A DNA stretch of 64,000 bases from Daphnia pulex (taxonomy: Eukaryota > Arthropoda > Branchiopoda > Diplostraca > Daphniidae), in contig NC_060027.1 in NCBI RefSeq assembly GCF_021134715.1, positions 6,324,001-6,388,000 on the forward strand. The letters run 5' to 3'. This document shows, piece after piece, positions 11,846 through 23,343 of this stretch (its first letter is position 1; each line of letters begins with the position of its first letter). The translations under genes were made by a program, and so were the position numbers. The notes under the pieces were generated by a model. That model had not been told where the DNA came from, made no database searches, and saw only the letters and a program-made list of their open reading frames with translations.

Positions 11846-14690
11846 TTATTTTCTGACGAAATTAGCTAGTTTTTTTAGTTTCATATTTTTATGAGATTCT
11901 GTTCGTTTTTTTTCGACTATTTCAATAAATCTTTTTTCACCGAAGCAACGGAAACGTAGAATTAGATATTGGAACATCACACTTGTCATCAAATCTTTTT
12001 GATGAACAACACAACCAATTATTGGCAATTTCTTGCAGGCAATAAGCATTAACGTTGCCTCAAAGGCATCACGTAAAAACACTCGGTCACTTTTCAACAA
12101 TGACAAGAATGACAATTCAACCTCACATAGCCATTTAAACAAATTATATGAACTAAATATGAGCTTTCCACGTTTTTTTCATCTCAGTTAGCATAGCTGC
12201 TGTGAAGTGGTGGGGAAGGTCATCGATGCTAACATCTACAGTTGAGAGACAATTTTTGCAAAACTTTGAATTGGTTCTCTTTCCTTTCTTTCTAAATGCA
12301 TGGACTATATAGCCACATATGTAGTAAATGATGTCCGAGTCCAAAACGTTGAATTTCATCTCTTCAGGTACATTTTCCTCACTACTTGGATCTACCACAC
12401 GTTGACTAGTCAGCTCACGTTCGATGCCTTTTAAAAGGATATCCCGAAGATGCTACTTTCTTTCCTTCAATTGTTTTTGGTTTTCATTAAATCGAGATTT
12501 GATCCATAAACTGTATGTTGTTAGTACAGCGTTTTGTTCTTCATCATCACAGTTGCTTCCGCGAAGTATTTGTTTAGTCGGGTAATAAAGGGTTAGCAAA
12601 CGAAAAAGCTCAAGAAATGAGGTCACTGTCGGTTTGTCATCGCACCTGCCACTCATCCCAATTATTCCGAAAAACCTCTGAAAAAAAATCACATTACAAA
12701 TGTTACTTCATAAATTATTTACCTTTTAACAAGCAATCCACCACTCAACCGCACCAAATCCATGGACCCCCCTTTTTTTCCCATTCCGCTATGGGATCTA
12801 GAAATCTGAAATAATTCAGGCATATCCAGTTTTTTACTCCGGATTCATCTGAGTTTGCAGAATTTAAATATTCCCTGCCGTTCGGGAGATATTTAATGTT
12901 AAAGTTTGAGTTTTTTCAAATTTTAACAATTTTAGGGGGTCTTTGGCATCGCTTTTTGGGTAAATGCTAACCTTAAAAAAAACAAATTCAACCAAAAGTT
13001 TGCTCGGCCATCCCTTAATACCAATCCAAAAGGAATTTACATTCCGAATTAGATTGGCCGAGTTATTCCCAATCTAGTAAAGTGTAATTTTGACCAGTTT
13101 CCCACCCAGCCTAGTCGCCATTTTTTATCACTCTCCCTCGCGTTCCTGGCGGATGACAGCCGAAGCATACGAGTTCTCTACACCTCGGGCTTCATATTGC
13201 TGGCCACTAGACTATATGAAAGGACCCCACAGTATGTCCCCCGGTCTAAAGTGAAGCCGTGAAGGCCAGGAAAGCGTAGCTAAATAAGCCTAAAATTGTT
13301 AAAATTTGAAAAAAACTCAAACTTTAACATTAAATATCTCCCGAACGGCAGGGAATATTTAAATTCTGCAAACTCAGATGAATCCGGAGTAAAAAACTGG
13401 ATATGCCTGAATTATTTCAGATTTCTAGATCCCATAGCGGAATGGGAAAAAAAAGGGTGGTCCATGGATTTGGTGCGGTTGAGTGGTGGATTGCTTGTTA
13501 AATGCTTACCTCAATACAGTCTTGGTTTAATTTTCCTGTTAATACGTAGCTGTAGCCGGAGTCCAGCAAAAAAATGACTACAACAATGGTGCTTAAAATC
13601 GTGACTATCAATCCATTCAGCGTGATTATGGATAAAAACGGTTCATAAACTTCATTCGAGTAGACATCTTTCTTATATGTAATATTGAATGCGTCTGCTG
13701 AGGAGCACCATTCAAAGTCGATAACTTTGATTTCTTTCCCCGCTTCATAATTAATGCCAGATAATTCATGATCAATTGAAGAATCAGTCAACAATATTTC
13801 ATCTTCTCGTTTATCTTCTGTGAAATGACCACAAGCTGCAAGTTCTGTTTCTTCTAGACATTGGTATAATTTTGATAAAACCTGAAATTGCATAAATGAT
13901 AATTATAGATCAAGATTTCGATAACGATAAAAAAAGTAATCGATACCTCACGTCTCTCGTTCCAATTTTGTTTACGTATTGCATAAATGGGTCTTCGAGA
14001 ATTCATCACATCAAATGAGTCATTGAGGAGCCTTACTAGATTTTCTAGCGGTTCACAGTTTTTGAATTGACTTGCTAAATTTGCATCTTTGTCTAGGCGA
14101 TAGCGCTTCAGTCCGTCAGCCACAGAATTAGAAAGAACCTTGCCGAATAATGATATGACTATTTGTTTAATTATCAATGTTTATATGTAAATCCATACTT
14201 AAACAGCTAGCTTTACGCCCATCTTTTGAAAACTATTTGGGTTTAGATGAACCGGTTTCAATTTCGGAACAACACTTAGGCCTCTGCTACCCCTTACTGT
14301 ATCATGTTTAAATAAATTCAGCAGGTCTGAATACTTAATTGTTTTTCCAGAAGCCTACATCAAATGCAAATAGGTTAATCTAAATTTAATTGAACATAAC
14401 ATCTTATAAATAATGTTACGATGTTTACATACTTGGACATTTGTGTGATTGAAGATATGGTTCCGAATACACTTCAATAAGTGAGGAGCATCTCTCAGGA
14501 AATAGATATCTGTGTCTGCGGTAGGGTGCTTTATTGAATTCTTCATGCAAACTTTTTCAGTGTTGGTTCCAGAAATTCCAAACGCACTCCAAAGTGAATT
14601 ATTTGGAGAAGAACCATCACACACTGTAGTGAGAACTCGTGCGTCAACCTCTTCTAGGATAACCAAGGCTTTCATGGCGATTTTTTCTTA
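11846..14690 (-). pseudogene. P-element / THAP9-like transposase, 5'-truncated, intron carrying a foldback insertion
   Basis: Minus-strand exons give the P-transposase core in order. The first is the RNase H-like block at 14,690-14,355 (VCDGSSPNNSLW, then FLRDAPHLLKCIRNH). The GTP-binding-insertion region follows at 14,340-13,970 (VVPKLKPVHLNPNSFQKM, then SVADGLKRYR and NDSFDVMNSRRPIYA). Next comes 13,890-13,512, ending VLTGKLNQDCIE. It is spliced (GAG, then GTAAGC at 13,511; acceptor TTTTTTTTCAG near 12,682) to RFFGIIGMSGRCDDKPT. The C-terminal region is 12,400-11,846 (IIYYICGYIVHAF, then FKWLCEVELSFLSLLKS). The N-terminal THAP domain and the first part of the catalytic domain are missing, and at least one in-frame stop lies near 14,180. 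Relatives cut and paste DNA using GTP as cofactor; this copy looks inactive. Confidence 0.88.
12725..13502. mobile_element. Foldback element with about 210-bp inverted arms
   Basis: The left arm (12,725-12,938) and right arm (13,289-13,502) are near-perfect inverted copies, starting TTTAACAAGCAATCCACC. They flank a unique loop of about 350 bp with no coding capacity. The element lies wholly within an intron of the P-like transposase gene, 10 nt inside its donor and about 43 nt before its acceptor. Removing it leaves an ordinary intron of about 55 nt. Plus-strand frames that read across the arms are shadows. Confidence 0.88.
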
Positions 14691-14699
14691 ATTCGACAC

Positions 14700-15960
14700 C
14701 AGAAGCTGCGCTTTTTGAAGCAAAAACACATATAGGCTGAATCCATCTAGCCAGGTAGGGCCTGAATACTAACACAAGCGCCGGGCTGACTGTGTCTTCA
14801 TCAATGTTACAGCAGCATTACTCATCATAACAGTATGGTGATTGATGAATTTGGTTTGACGTCTTTTTCAATTGAAATGGTTGCCCGTAAAGTATTAAAT
14901 ATTGAAACGAAAAGTAACAAGTATAAAATGCTGTCATAAAAAACTGGAAAGGTGAAACCCACTTCATCATCTCATACTCTCTTTGTTGACAGCCAGCTCA
15001 CCAAGAACTTTTCTTAAATGATTGAATAGAAATGCATTTTTTTGGTGAAAACCAACGAGTTTAAAAATATCAGTTTCCCACACTCAAATGAAGAGGAGTG
15101 GGACAAATAAAACACGATATTGTTTTGTCAAAAGTAAAAAATGGTCGGCAGCTTACGTCAGGTGCAGAATACGTTAGTCAGGTGTTGATGTAACCATACA
15201 ACTGAAACTTTCTACCTGCCTTATATCTCTAGTGCTAAAAGCCATCGCTGTTAGCGCTCGAGTAATTTAACGTTTGAAATTCTAATGGCTTTATTTTTTT
15301 ACTGTTATCCTGATGCTTTATAAAATTACAAAGGAAGAAAAAAGGCTGATCTATTAAACTTTACTTTATTGAGAAATCTTTTCGCGGAAGAGTTTTTTCT
15401 GTGAACGAGGATTTGGCCTGGGAATGTGTCGAGTATGAGGGAATCTCTAGAGGATCTCTACACTATACATAGATAACTTTTATGCATTACTGGGAATAAA
15501 GGAAAAAGAATTCCGATTTTGTCTGAACTTTATTGACTTTATAATGATTTCTCTTTTTTTGTGAGCTAGTTTGAATATTTTTAAATCCGTGTTTTGTTTT
15601 CTTCATATGGTATAGCATTTGTTGGAGAGAAAAAATTCTTTTTAACTATCTTTTGAAATTTGTAGTTTAAAGAACACATGATTTGACGTCAAAAGGTCGT
15701 CTAGTTGATATGTTTAGAAAATAAATCTCAATCCTACGTTGAAGGAGAATGTTGGTTTTACGTTGCTAGCTAAATAAGATGTCTCTATCGTTGTCTACTT
15801 TGTTCTGAAAGTCATTTGCCATTTCAGTTAGCATCTAGACTCTCACCAGTTTTGTTCATTCATTCTCTATTTGGTTTATTTGAAATATATTGATTCCGGT
15901 AAAGCTGTTGATGGAATTGTTACCCAATTTTGTGTAAGTATATGATTAGAATGTTTATAT
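14700..15960. other. No gene recognised
   Basis: The N-terminal exons of the P-like transposase would be expected here on the minus strand, but no THAP-type C2CH motif or continuation of the catalytic domain could be found. The remainder is AT-rich with no domain I recognise. Confidence 0.45.
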
Positions 15961-15984
15961 TATTAATTGCAATGTACCACATTT

Positions 15985-16900
15985 TCTATTTTTTTTAATT
16001 GTGCCGTCGTAATTCGTATGGTGTCGGTTCAACCGATACTTCACGCTAAAAATGGAAGTTATTACGTAACCTTTCATGTTATTGATGTAAGAGATACTCG
16101 TGCTCGCATGATTTTTTATGGTCGTGATAAACTTGATTGCGAATGTATTGAAAAACAATTGCCGGTAATAATTCCTTTAAAAGATTTTCCAGTGACTCTT
16201 TTCATTAATATTTTTGATCATTTAGGTGAATGGTGTTTTTTAAATCGAGAGATTTACTGTTAAGTTTGTTCCGGAGCAATTTAGGATTGGAGAATGCCAA
16301 TACAATATCCAGATGACCAAATTCACAATTTTGACAAATGTTTCAGAAACGGAAGAGGACGTAATTCTACGAATTACGTGCATATGTTCTAAACATTGGT
16401 GAACTTCTTCTTGATGATCAAGTATCACCTCCAAAAATAACGCGCGAAATTAAACTTGCGGATGAATTTAATTATTGAGTATGCTACATTTTTTTTTTAA
16501 TTTTCTTTAAAATTTACTTCATTCTTTTTTCGTTTTTACTTCCTAGATATACATTACGTTATGGAAAGAGTATGCGAGAAGTTGCACTTTGAAAGAACGT
16601 AATATTATCGCTCTTCAGCGCGCGAAAATCTCTTCGTATCAGGGTTTGTCTTTGCAGGCAAATAGTTGAACAACAATAGTGGTAAGAAAGTGCGATTATT
16701 TTTTTTCCGTATAAATAATGATAATAAAGTTTGTGCAAAAGGTTCAGCCTAAGGATATCGATTTGATTAATCTTGCTAAAGTTGTGGAAGGAAAGAAAAT
16801 GTGATGATGGCGCTTCGACTTCATCGTCTAATGATGAGGAGAATGCAGGAAAGAAAAGCTGTGAAGAAGGGAAGGGGGGTGAGAATGTGAATGCTTAATT
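15985..16900 (+). pseudogene. RPA1-like (replication protein A 70 kDa) OB-fold gene, decayed
   Basis: The first OB fold reads YYVTFHVIDVRDTRARMIFY (about 16,050-16,110) and, after one frameshift near 16,260, YCKFVPEQFRIGECQYNIQ and FTILTNVSETEEDVILRIT. That matches RPA DNA-binding domain A order, including the segment that precedes the last strand. A second OB fold follows, with ELLLDDQVSPPKITREIKLA, then across a short intron (about 16,480-16,546) IYITLWKEYARSCTLKERN and IIALQRAKISSYQGLSLQAN, then TTIV spliced to VQPKDIDLINLAKVVEGKK. This is the DBD-B pattern (TLWG...LAIKGARVSDFGGRSLS in RPA1). Single-strand DNA binding is the family role. Two TGA codons sit where CGA would keep the frame, suggesting CpG decay. 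No zinc-finger domain C is visible. Helitrons of several lineages carry RPA-like genes, and this one lies just upstream of a Helitron Rep on the same strand. Confidence 0.72.
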
Positions 16901-16995
16901 TTTGTTGTTATAAGTTTGCTATTTTGGACGACTAAAGTTAATTGATGGAACGTTACATTTTTTCTACAGCTTCAATTCAATTATGGATAGTTAAA

Positions 16996-17150
16996 TACAA
17001 TAAAGATCCGGACCATGGTAGTGAGGTTTACTAGTTGTAGGTCATTTTTTATTTTTCTGTTGAGGATACTTAAGTATAATTTTGATTCGGGTCTTGGTAG
17101 TCAGGTTTACTATTTTGAGGTAATTTTTTATTTTTCTGTTGAATAAAACA
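16996..17150 (+). repeat. Tandem duplication, about 79-bp period
   Basis: Units at 17,004-17,064 and 17,083-17,142 share TGGTAGT-AGGTTTACTA followed by AGGT-ATTTTTTATTTTTC. The AGGT step followed by a pyrimidine-rich run resembles an exon end duplicated together with its intron, like the larger array at 18.6-19.5 kb. Confidence 0.6.
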
Positions 17151-17159
17151 ACGAATGCA

Positions 17160-18145
17160 CAAGAAGAATGCAAAGACAATTTATGAACTAAATCGACGGT
17201 TTAATGATTTAAATGAACATTACGATTTCATAATATCGATGAATTTTGTTTTAACTGAGCGATGATTAAGACGTTGCTACGTTTTCTATGTTCCTTTCCC
17301 AAAATAGTAGTGCTTGAATTGAGGATATTGGAAGTTATAGCTATATTTTTCTATTTTTTAAATGATTTCAATGTTATTGCGTTCTCCATTGTAATCGTTC
17401 TTTCGACGTCTGAATGTGGATTTTCATCACTCGTTGATTGCTGAACTTGGATGTGGTTTACTGTTTCTTTGCTCCGATATGTTTCCATCATTTGACGATG
17501 TGGACTACGAATTCGAAAGTAATATTAAGAAAACTCGTGAATTATCTTGTGTGTAGGATTTTTACGAAAATTCCATTAAAAACGACGAAGAAGATGGATT
17601 TAAGAAGTTAATTCAGATAATAGAATCACGTAATCCTGATCTTGACATGGAAAACTGGAATATGGGGTATTTTCCATTTTGAGCTACGGTTTTTATTTAA
17701 TCGTAAAATCTGATTTTTGATTTGCCTTATTTTTTTTAGATTCATGAACTTCATGAAATGTTTGTCAAACATTTGGACAGTGGTCTCCGCGTGCAATGTC
17801 ATGATTTATCCATGATGAGTGCCGAAGCGAGTAATATTTTTTTGAAACTTCAAGATATTCGTCGAAAATATTTCCGAACATGGTCTCGATTTAAATCTTC
17901 ACTGGATCAATATTTTAAAAATGCAAGATGACTGAATTCCTTTACTTTTGAATTTATTCCGATATGGGGATATGTGTCGTGATGAGTTGAAAGATTTTTT
18001 TAGAAATTTTGACGTTCATGTCTTGCCGTGGGAAGTGTTAAAGAATTTTGAATTGAATATGCTGTGTATTATAAGAGCTATTTATTTCTATAGAAATGTG
18101 GCTGGTGTCTTAAGAGAAGTTAGCGAGATGATTAATATGATATAA
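17160..18145 (+). pseudogene. Unrecognised decayed coding stretch between the RPA-like and Rep-like parts
   Basis: Several blocks look coding although broken: LNRRFNDLNEHYDFIISMN (about 17,185-17,245), FYENSIKNDEEDGFKKLIQI (about 17,556-17,620) continuing to DLDMENWNM, a plausible intron at 17,670-17,740 ending TTTTTTTTAG, then IHELHEMFVKHLDSGLRVQC and MSAEASNIFLKLQDIRRKYF. The composition is charged and helical. I do not recognise the family. Its position, between two Helitron-type genes on the same strand, suggests it is part of the same element. Confidence 0.4.
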
Positions 18146-18584
18146 TATGTAGTAGTCAATCTTAAAGAGTCATTGAACAGGTTTTTTCTTCATTTAATTA
18201 AGATTGAATGAAATTTGTTTTTCAAATTAATGATTTTTATGAATATGTTTGGCAGTATGAATCGTTATTTCAACGTTGCCTACGTCCATTGTTCTCAGTT
18301 GGCAATGGCTTCCAAATGGTTTAGATTGTTATTTTATGGTGATGTTCATTGTTTATCATCAAATCTGATATTCGTTAGAGAAATCGTTTATTAATACAAA
18401 GAAAGTGAGTAATTTTTTTAAATGAATTATTTCTTTTCAATTAAATTCACAATATCAGTATTTCACATAGGTGAGCATTTGAAGAAAGTTGATATTTGAG
18501 TGGAAAGGTGATGCAATAATATGAAATCAAAAGTTGTTTTTGTATGAAGTCAACATTATTAATTACCGTTTCATATTTTTGCAG

Positions 18585-19500
18585 ATATGAGTTGTTGTTA
18601 TGGGGAAACGAAAGTTACAATTGAACCCACAACGAACAAAATCAAAAATTTTGAACATAGATTCACAAATTATTCAGCCCAAAGTGAGTTATTTCTTTTA
18701 ATTTTGATAAAAGCAAACTGTTTAGAACTTGTAGGCTCTAAGTGTGAGTGAACTAAAATGAATCAAGCTGGCTAAATAAGGAATTATTTTCTAGGTTAGT
18801 GTTACAACAGATTCATCGATCAATCCTCCCTCAGTGAGTTTTTATTTGTGTGTCGTTATTTATTTTATAGTAATTCGTTTATAACTTTGAATGAGTTCGA
18901 GTAAGTAAACATGAATTAAGCTGGCTAAATATCGAATTATTTGGTAGGTGAGCGCTACGGTTAACGTCAGCAGCACGAAATGGAATGGGAATAATTCGAC
19001 GGCCGTGTTTCGATAGATGACCTTCAACTGAATCAGATCACCCTTCAGTGAGTTCCTTTTTCGGGATTGATATTTATTTTATAGTAGCCTTAACTGTAAA
19101 TATTTTGAATAAGTTTTGAGTTAATAAAAATGAATTAAGCTGGCTTAACATGAAATTTTTTGGTATAGAGCGCTACTTCTCTGTCGTTGTCACCACCACG
19201 CTGTTGAATCGGAATAGTTCGACAACCATGTTCCAACGGACGAACTTCAATTGAATCAGATCACCCCTCAGTAAGTTATTTTTTGGATGACGATTTTTAT
19301 TGTATATGGTAACCTGTTTATATCTTAAATGAGTTCGAGTGAATAAAAATGAATGAATCTAGCTAATTATTGTATAATTTGGTAGGTGAGCGCTACTTCA
19401 CGCTCATTATCACATCCACGTCATTGAATTGGAATAATTCGACGACCGTATTCTGATGGTCGACCTCCAACTGAGTCTAATGTTAATTCAAGTGACCAAA
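18585..19500 (+). repeat. Array of duplicated exon-like units at the start of the Helitron Rep
   Basis: The first exon-like block (18,585-18,683) starts MGKRKLQLNPQRTKSK and ends at a GTGAGT donor. A 39-nt block follows (18,795-18,833). Then come three copies of a unit of about 100 nt (18,948-19,047; 19,169-19,270; from 19,386), each with GAGCGCTAC near the start, GGAATA-TTCGAC in the middle and CAACTGA-TC near the end. Each is preceded by a TAG or ATAG acceptor. The first two are followed by CAGTGAGTT or CAGTAAGTT; the last runs on without a visible donor. The introns are also duplicated, sharing AAGCTGGCTAAAT. Units two and three carry a TGA at the same codon. The encoded stretch is Ser/Thr/Pro/Arg-rich, as expected for a disordered Rep N-terminus. 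Confidence 0.65.
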
Positions 19501-19659
19501 AATTTTAAGTTCATAAGAACAGATGAAGTACTCATTTGCATTTTCTCGCTTTAGAACAAAATGCAGAAAATGGAATCGGAATTTCCAAATACTTTAATAG
19601 GTAAAAATTAATTCATCTTATACTAAATGTTGCGTTGCCTATAGCTTAAATAATTATTT

Positions 19660-22600
19660 TGTGTTCTCTCTTGCATTCTTAACCTTCAGTAGGAACTATG
19701 GTCGTCGAGTATTGCCGAACCGTCTTTCTGAAAGAATTTCATGGAATGATAATTGCGATAGAAGTTCAGGTACATCCAAAACAATCGATGCACTTGACGA
19801 CGTTGGTCTTCCGAAACCTGTGTCACTTTTGGAAATCGGTGAAATTATGGACGAATTTCACGACGCCTACCATGACCTCTTCTGTGTGTGTTGCGTTTGC
19901 GACCCCATTTGTGCGCGTTCCGAAACAAAAGAATGGAGTCCGGGACAACTGAATCCTACGTTTTTTACACCATTAATGGAGCCGGTATAAGACTGTGGAG
20001 TACCGACACTTCACGGAGACCTTATTCGTCAATATGATGTCTCACAGTTTTTCAACGACAACATCGTCTTGTCCTTGCGCAATATTCTGCTTTCGCCACG
20101 AGGACTAATACATCACCGACAGGAAGACGGATGCGAATCTCGCTTGATGATTTTTTGTCGGGATTTTTTGTGAGCGCTTAACCAGAATCGTCTTCCCAAG
20201 TTCGCTGTTGCCAACGGCAGTTGGTGCGGAAGCTTCCCGAAGACCTTCGAAGATTGATAAACGGTACTTTATCTCTTCTCCGTCCTATTCAAACTTTCGG
20301 AAGAGTAGTCAAATTCCATGGACGCGGCTCACCGAAATATGGATAGCGTTTAACCGGACACATGTATTCAACAAGATTAGACACACCCTTGATAAGAAAT
20401 AAAGTGCCTTTAAAACCAACAGACGCCCCTGTGCGTGTAGTGGTACTATCACCCTTTGGCAGAAATGAGACAGCTGCAAGAAAAACTAAAATTGCTATTA
20501 CTAAGACCGTCTATGTCATTGAACCGGAAAAAAATTTCAGGTGTGCTCCATTTTTGGCGAAAAATGTGAAATCCACACATGGCCCCCATCATTACCGATA
20601 CAGAAACACTGCAACAGTTGCCTTCTGGAGAAGTTTCCAATGATGTTTTCTGCATAAAAGAAATTGAATCTGCGCCCACAGCTGAGGATTCGGGTGCAGA
20701 AGTAGGTGGCGAGGAGAATAAAACTGGTGATGGGGCATCTTGTTTGGATAATACGTATGAAGAGACTGCTGACGCTGTTCTGTTGTCATCTACAGCAACG
20801 ATTGGAAGTACTGAGTTTACTTAAAAGAATCCTTAAAAAGAAGTCGTGGAAGTTTTGCGGAACGACAATGTAATTCAAGTTGCAGACAACAATGAAAATA
20901 TGAATATTGTTCGATCTAGTGAAGACGATCCGTGTTACCTAGAGAAATGCTATACAATTTTGCTACCGTTTGGAATAGGAGGGTATGGTGAGTTTCGTAA
21001 AATCCCCATATCCCAACAAGCTTTGGTATGATACCTGCTGAATTTAAGTACCCGTCAGTTTCAACATGTTGATTTCGTCTTCCCAACGTAGGACATGCTT
21101 ACCCGAAAATGCATGTTCAACAAAGTCATGGCGAGTACAAAACTTCATTCTCGAACTGTTGATTGCAATGGGCAATCTCTGAACAAAGGAGAAGTATTTG
21201 GTCAGATATCTGCTATCGATATACAGAAGGCAGCTGAATTCAAACAACACAATCAAGACAAGACAATGCGCCACTGCTGCAGCCCTCGAAAAACGTATGC
21301 CGCCACTTCCCACAAGTGTGAGTGTATTAGCCGTAGAATTCTTCACTCAGCTCAAAGCGATTTCTTCGCCAATGCAGCATTCTCAAGCTGCAGCTGCAAG
21401 AAGTCGTTTGGATATGTATGCTGCTTTAAACAATCTAAGCAAACCAGGTCTCTGTCTAACGTATTGTTAAAAGGATTCCTGTATCACGATATAAAATTAA
21501 AGGTACACTCTCGGCTATCCCCAGGACCGGCGGGTGTTCAGTAAAGGGTCCCAAGATTCCCCACCAGGTTCGCTAGGTAAGTGGGCCCCTTGCGTCTCAG
21601 GGGTATAGTAAAAATGGGGGTTTTCGTTCGTAATGTATAGCAGCAGCTCTCCATTTTGAACGTGTTCAAAATTTGTTTTTCCGTAAAGTCATTGGTAGGG
21701 ATCAAGATGAAAAGCGTCCTTTCAGACAAGGCGGTATATTTGGCGTCCCAATGCTTTCTGTGGAGCTGTCGAAGAACAAGGACACCTGACGTTACATATT
21801 CATTGTTTTTTGTGGCTTGCGGGCCATCGCAACCTTCACAAGCAGATTGGACGTGAATATCTTGAAAAAACCTTGAAAAGGTTACTTCCTCTCATGATAT
21901 AACGTCAAAAATATGGTTTGTGGAAGCTGACTCGGTGGTAGGTGGAAAGCGGGACTAGCTTTGACACCAGTAACGAAGATATTTCACATCGTGTAGCAAA
22001 TAATGCTTCGACTGGAAGAGAGGCTAACGAACGCTGTACCATTTCGAATGAACTGACGAACTGACAGATGAAGAAGATACAATCAACAACATCGTTGAAA
22101 AACTCAACATCTATCTACGACGAAGAGCTCCTGTTTTGTTCGTCCCAGAATTTAACGAATCCATTATGGCTGTTCTCAACTGCAACAATTGTCTACGTTA
22201 CGCCGAGGATCAAAAAATTGATCTTATTTAGTTTTATACACAACTAAACACGGTACAGAAAACGAAAAGAGTTTAGCGGAAACCATGCGATCGTTGACTG
22301 TGCACGAAAACAAAATCCGGAAACAAACGGAAATAAATTCCACGCAACGGTCACTTTTTTCCATGAGTTTGGGCAAACTTCTTTCGGCAGATCGAGCGGC
22401 TACTAATGGTGAAACAATTGGAGGACCGTTGGCAGCATTTTACGCGAGAGGAAATCACATTTTCCACATGTCTCATACAACTTTTCCACTACTCGTGGAT
22501 CAGGCAGAAGCTTCGCTGGCTGGTGATACTGTTTCAGCCTCTATCAATAGACATGGAGCCGAACACGCTACAATCAATGACAACCGATTCCGAAGTGCCC

Positions 22601-22690
22601 AGGCTCACATTGAAGAGCTCACTTATTAGGAATATCTGGCGTCTAAAGAAATATGTTAAAGATCGGATTTAAGAAAACAGTGGAAACGAC
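19660..22690 (+). pseudogene. Helitron Rep (HUH endonuclease) pseudogene, helicase absent
   Basis: Frameshifted blocks follow the Helitron Rep order: CVCC (about 19,890), LPKFAVANGSWCGSFPKTFE (20,195-20,255), LLRPIQTFGRVVKFHGRGSP (about 20,275-20,335), TVYVIEPEKNF (about 20,505), CYTILLPFGIGGYGEF (about 20,950-20,995), SPMQHSQAAAARSRLDMYAA (about 21,370-21,425), then the HUH block GAVEEQGHLTLHIHCFLWLA with His-Ile-His at 21,795-21,803. LYTTKHG follows, with a candidate catalytic Tyr at 22,237-22,239, then MSLGKLLSADRAATNGETI and GGPLAAFYARGNHIFHMSHT (22,360-22,480). The family nicks and joins DNA in rolling-circle transposition. Many stops and shifts show it is dead. The Pif1-type helicase normally fused to Rep is not found downstream. 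Confidence 0.85.
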
Positions 22691-23309
22691 AGGCGGCAGG
22701 GAACCAGCACAGCCAGGAGAACGACAGCTAAACAGGTAACATAATCTTTTTGAGGAATTCTTAGTCAAACCATCAGATTAAAATAATCTGTTATTTTAAT
22801 TAGAACTTGCTGACAGCGAAGATGAAACCGATTTATCGTTCAATATGAAAATGAAGGATACGACAAATACCAAATAAAGTGATGCATCGTTGAATGGTAA
22901 ACTTTTAATTTTTCCTTTTACGAATCATATTTCTTTTCGTAATTATTTGTATTTTTCTAGACAAAGCTAACAAGCAGATAAATCAGAGAGGACACATTAT
23001 GAATCAGTTTCTCTTTTTACCCCAGCACCCACTTCACCGAACACATGCACATCGTAAACGCAATTTCGTGCGTGGCCAAAATGTATAAGACAAAGACTAC
23101 CAAACTTGCAGCAACTGGACGACGATTTGAAAGTGCCAATCAATGAGAGGAACCACAACCCTAGTATTTTACGGTTTTTTCTCTTTTTTCTTTCGTGGGC
23201 AAACGAAGAGATGAATTGAAGAAAAAGAGAAAAAGGTGAAATATTTTTTTAAAATGAAGTGATTCTTGGATCGGTATTTTAAATCCGGATAAAAATGTGA
23301 TTCATGGAA

Positions 23310-23343
23310 AGGTGATTCAAATATTTTAAGATTTAAATCACCT
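23310..23343. repeat. 13-bp stem hairpin downstream of the Rep relic
   Basis: AGGTGATTCAAAT (23,310-23,322) can pair with ATTTAAATCACCT (23,331-23,343), with 12 of 13 pairs, around an 8-nt loop. Helitrons end with a short hairpin just before CTRR, but no clear CTRR follows at the usual 10-12 nt, so the link to the Helitron 3' end is only a suggestion. Confidence 0.35.

Noticed and set aside
13296..13577. 93-aa plus-strand frame and the 65-aa frame at 12,617-12,814
   Set aside because: They read through the inverted arms of the foldback element and share the same arm-derived sequence; they are not genes.
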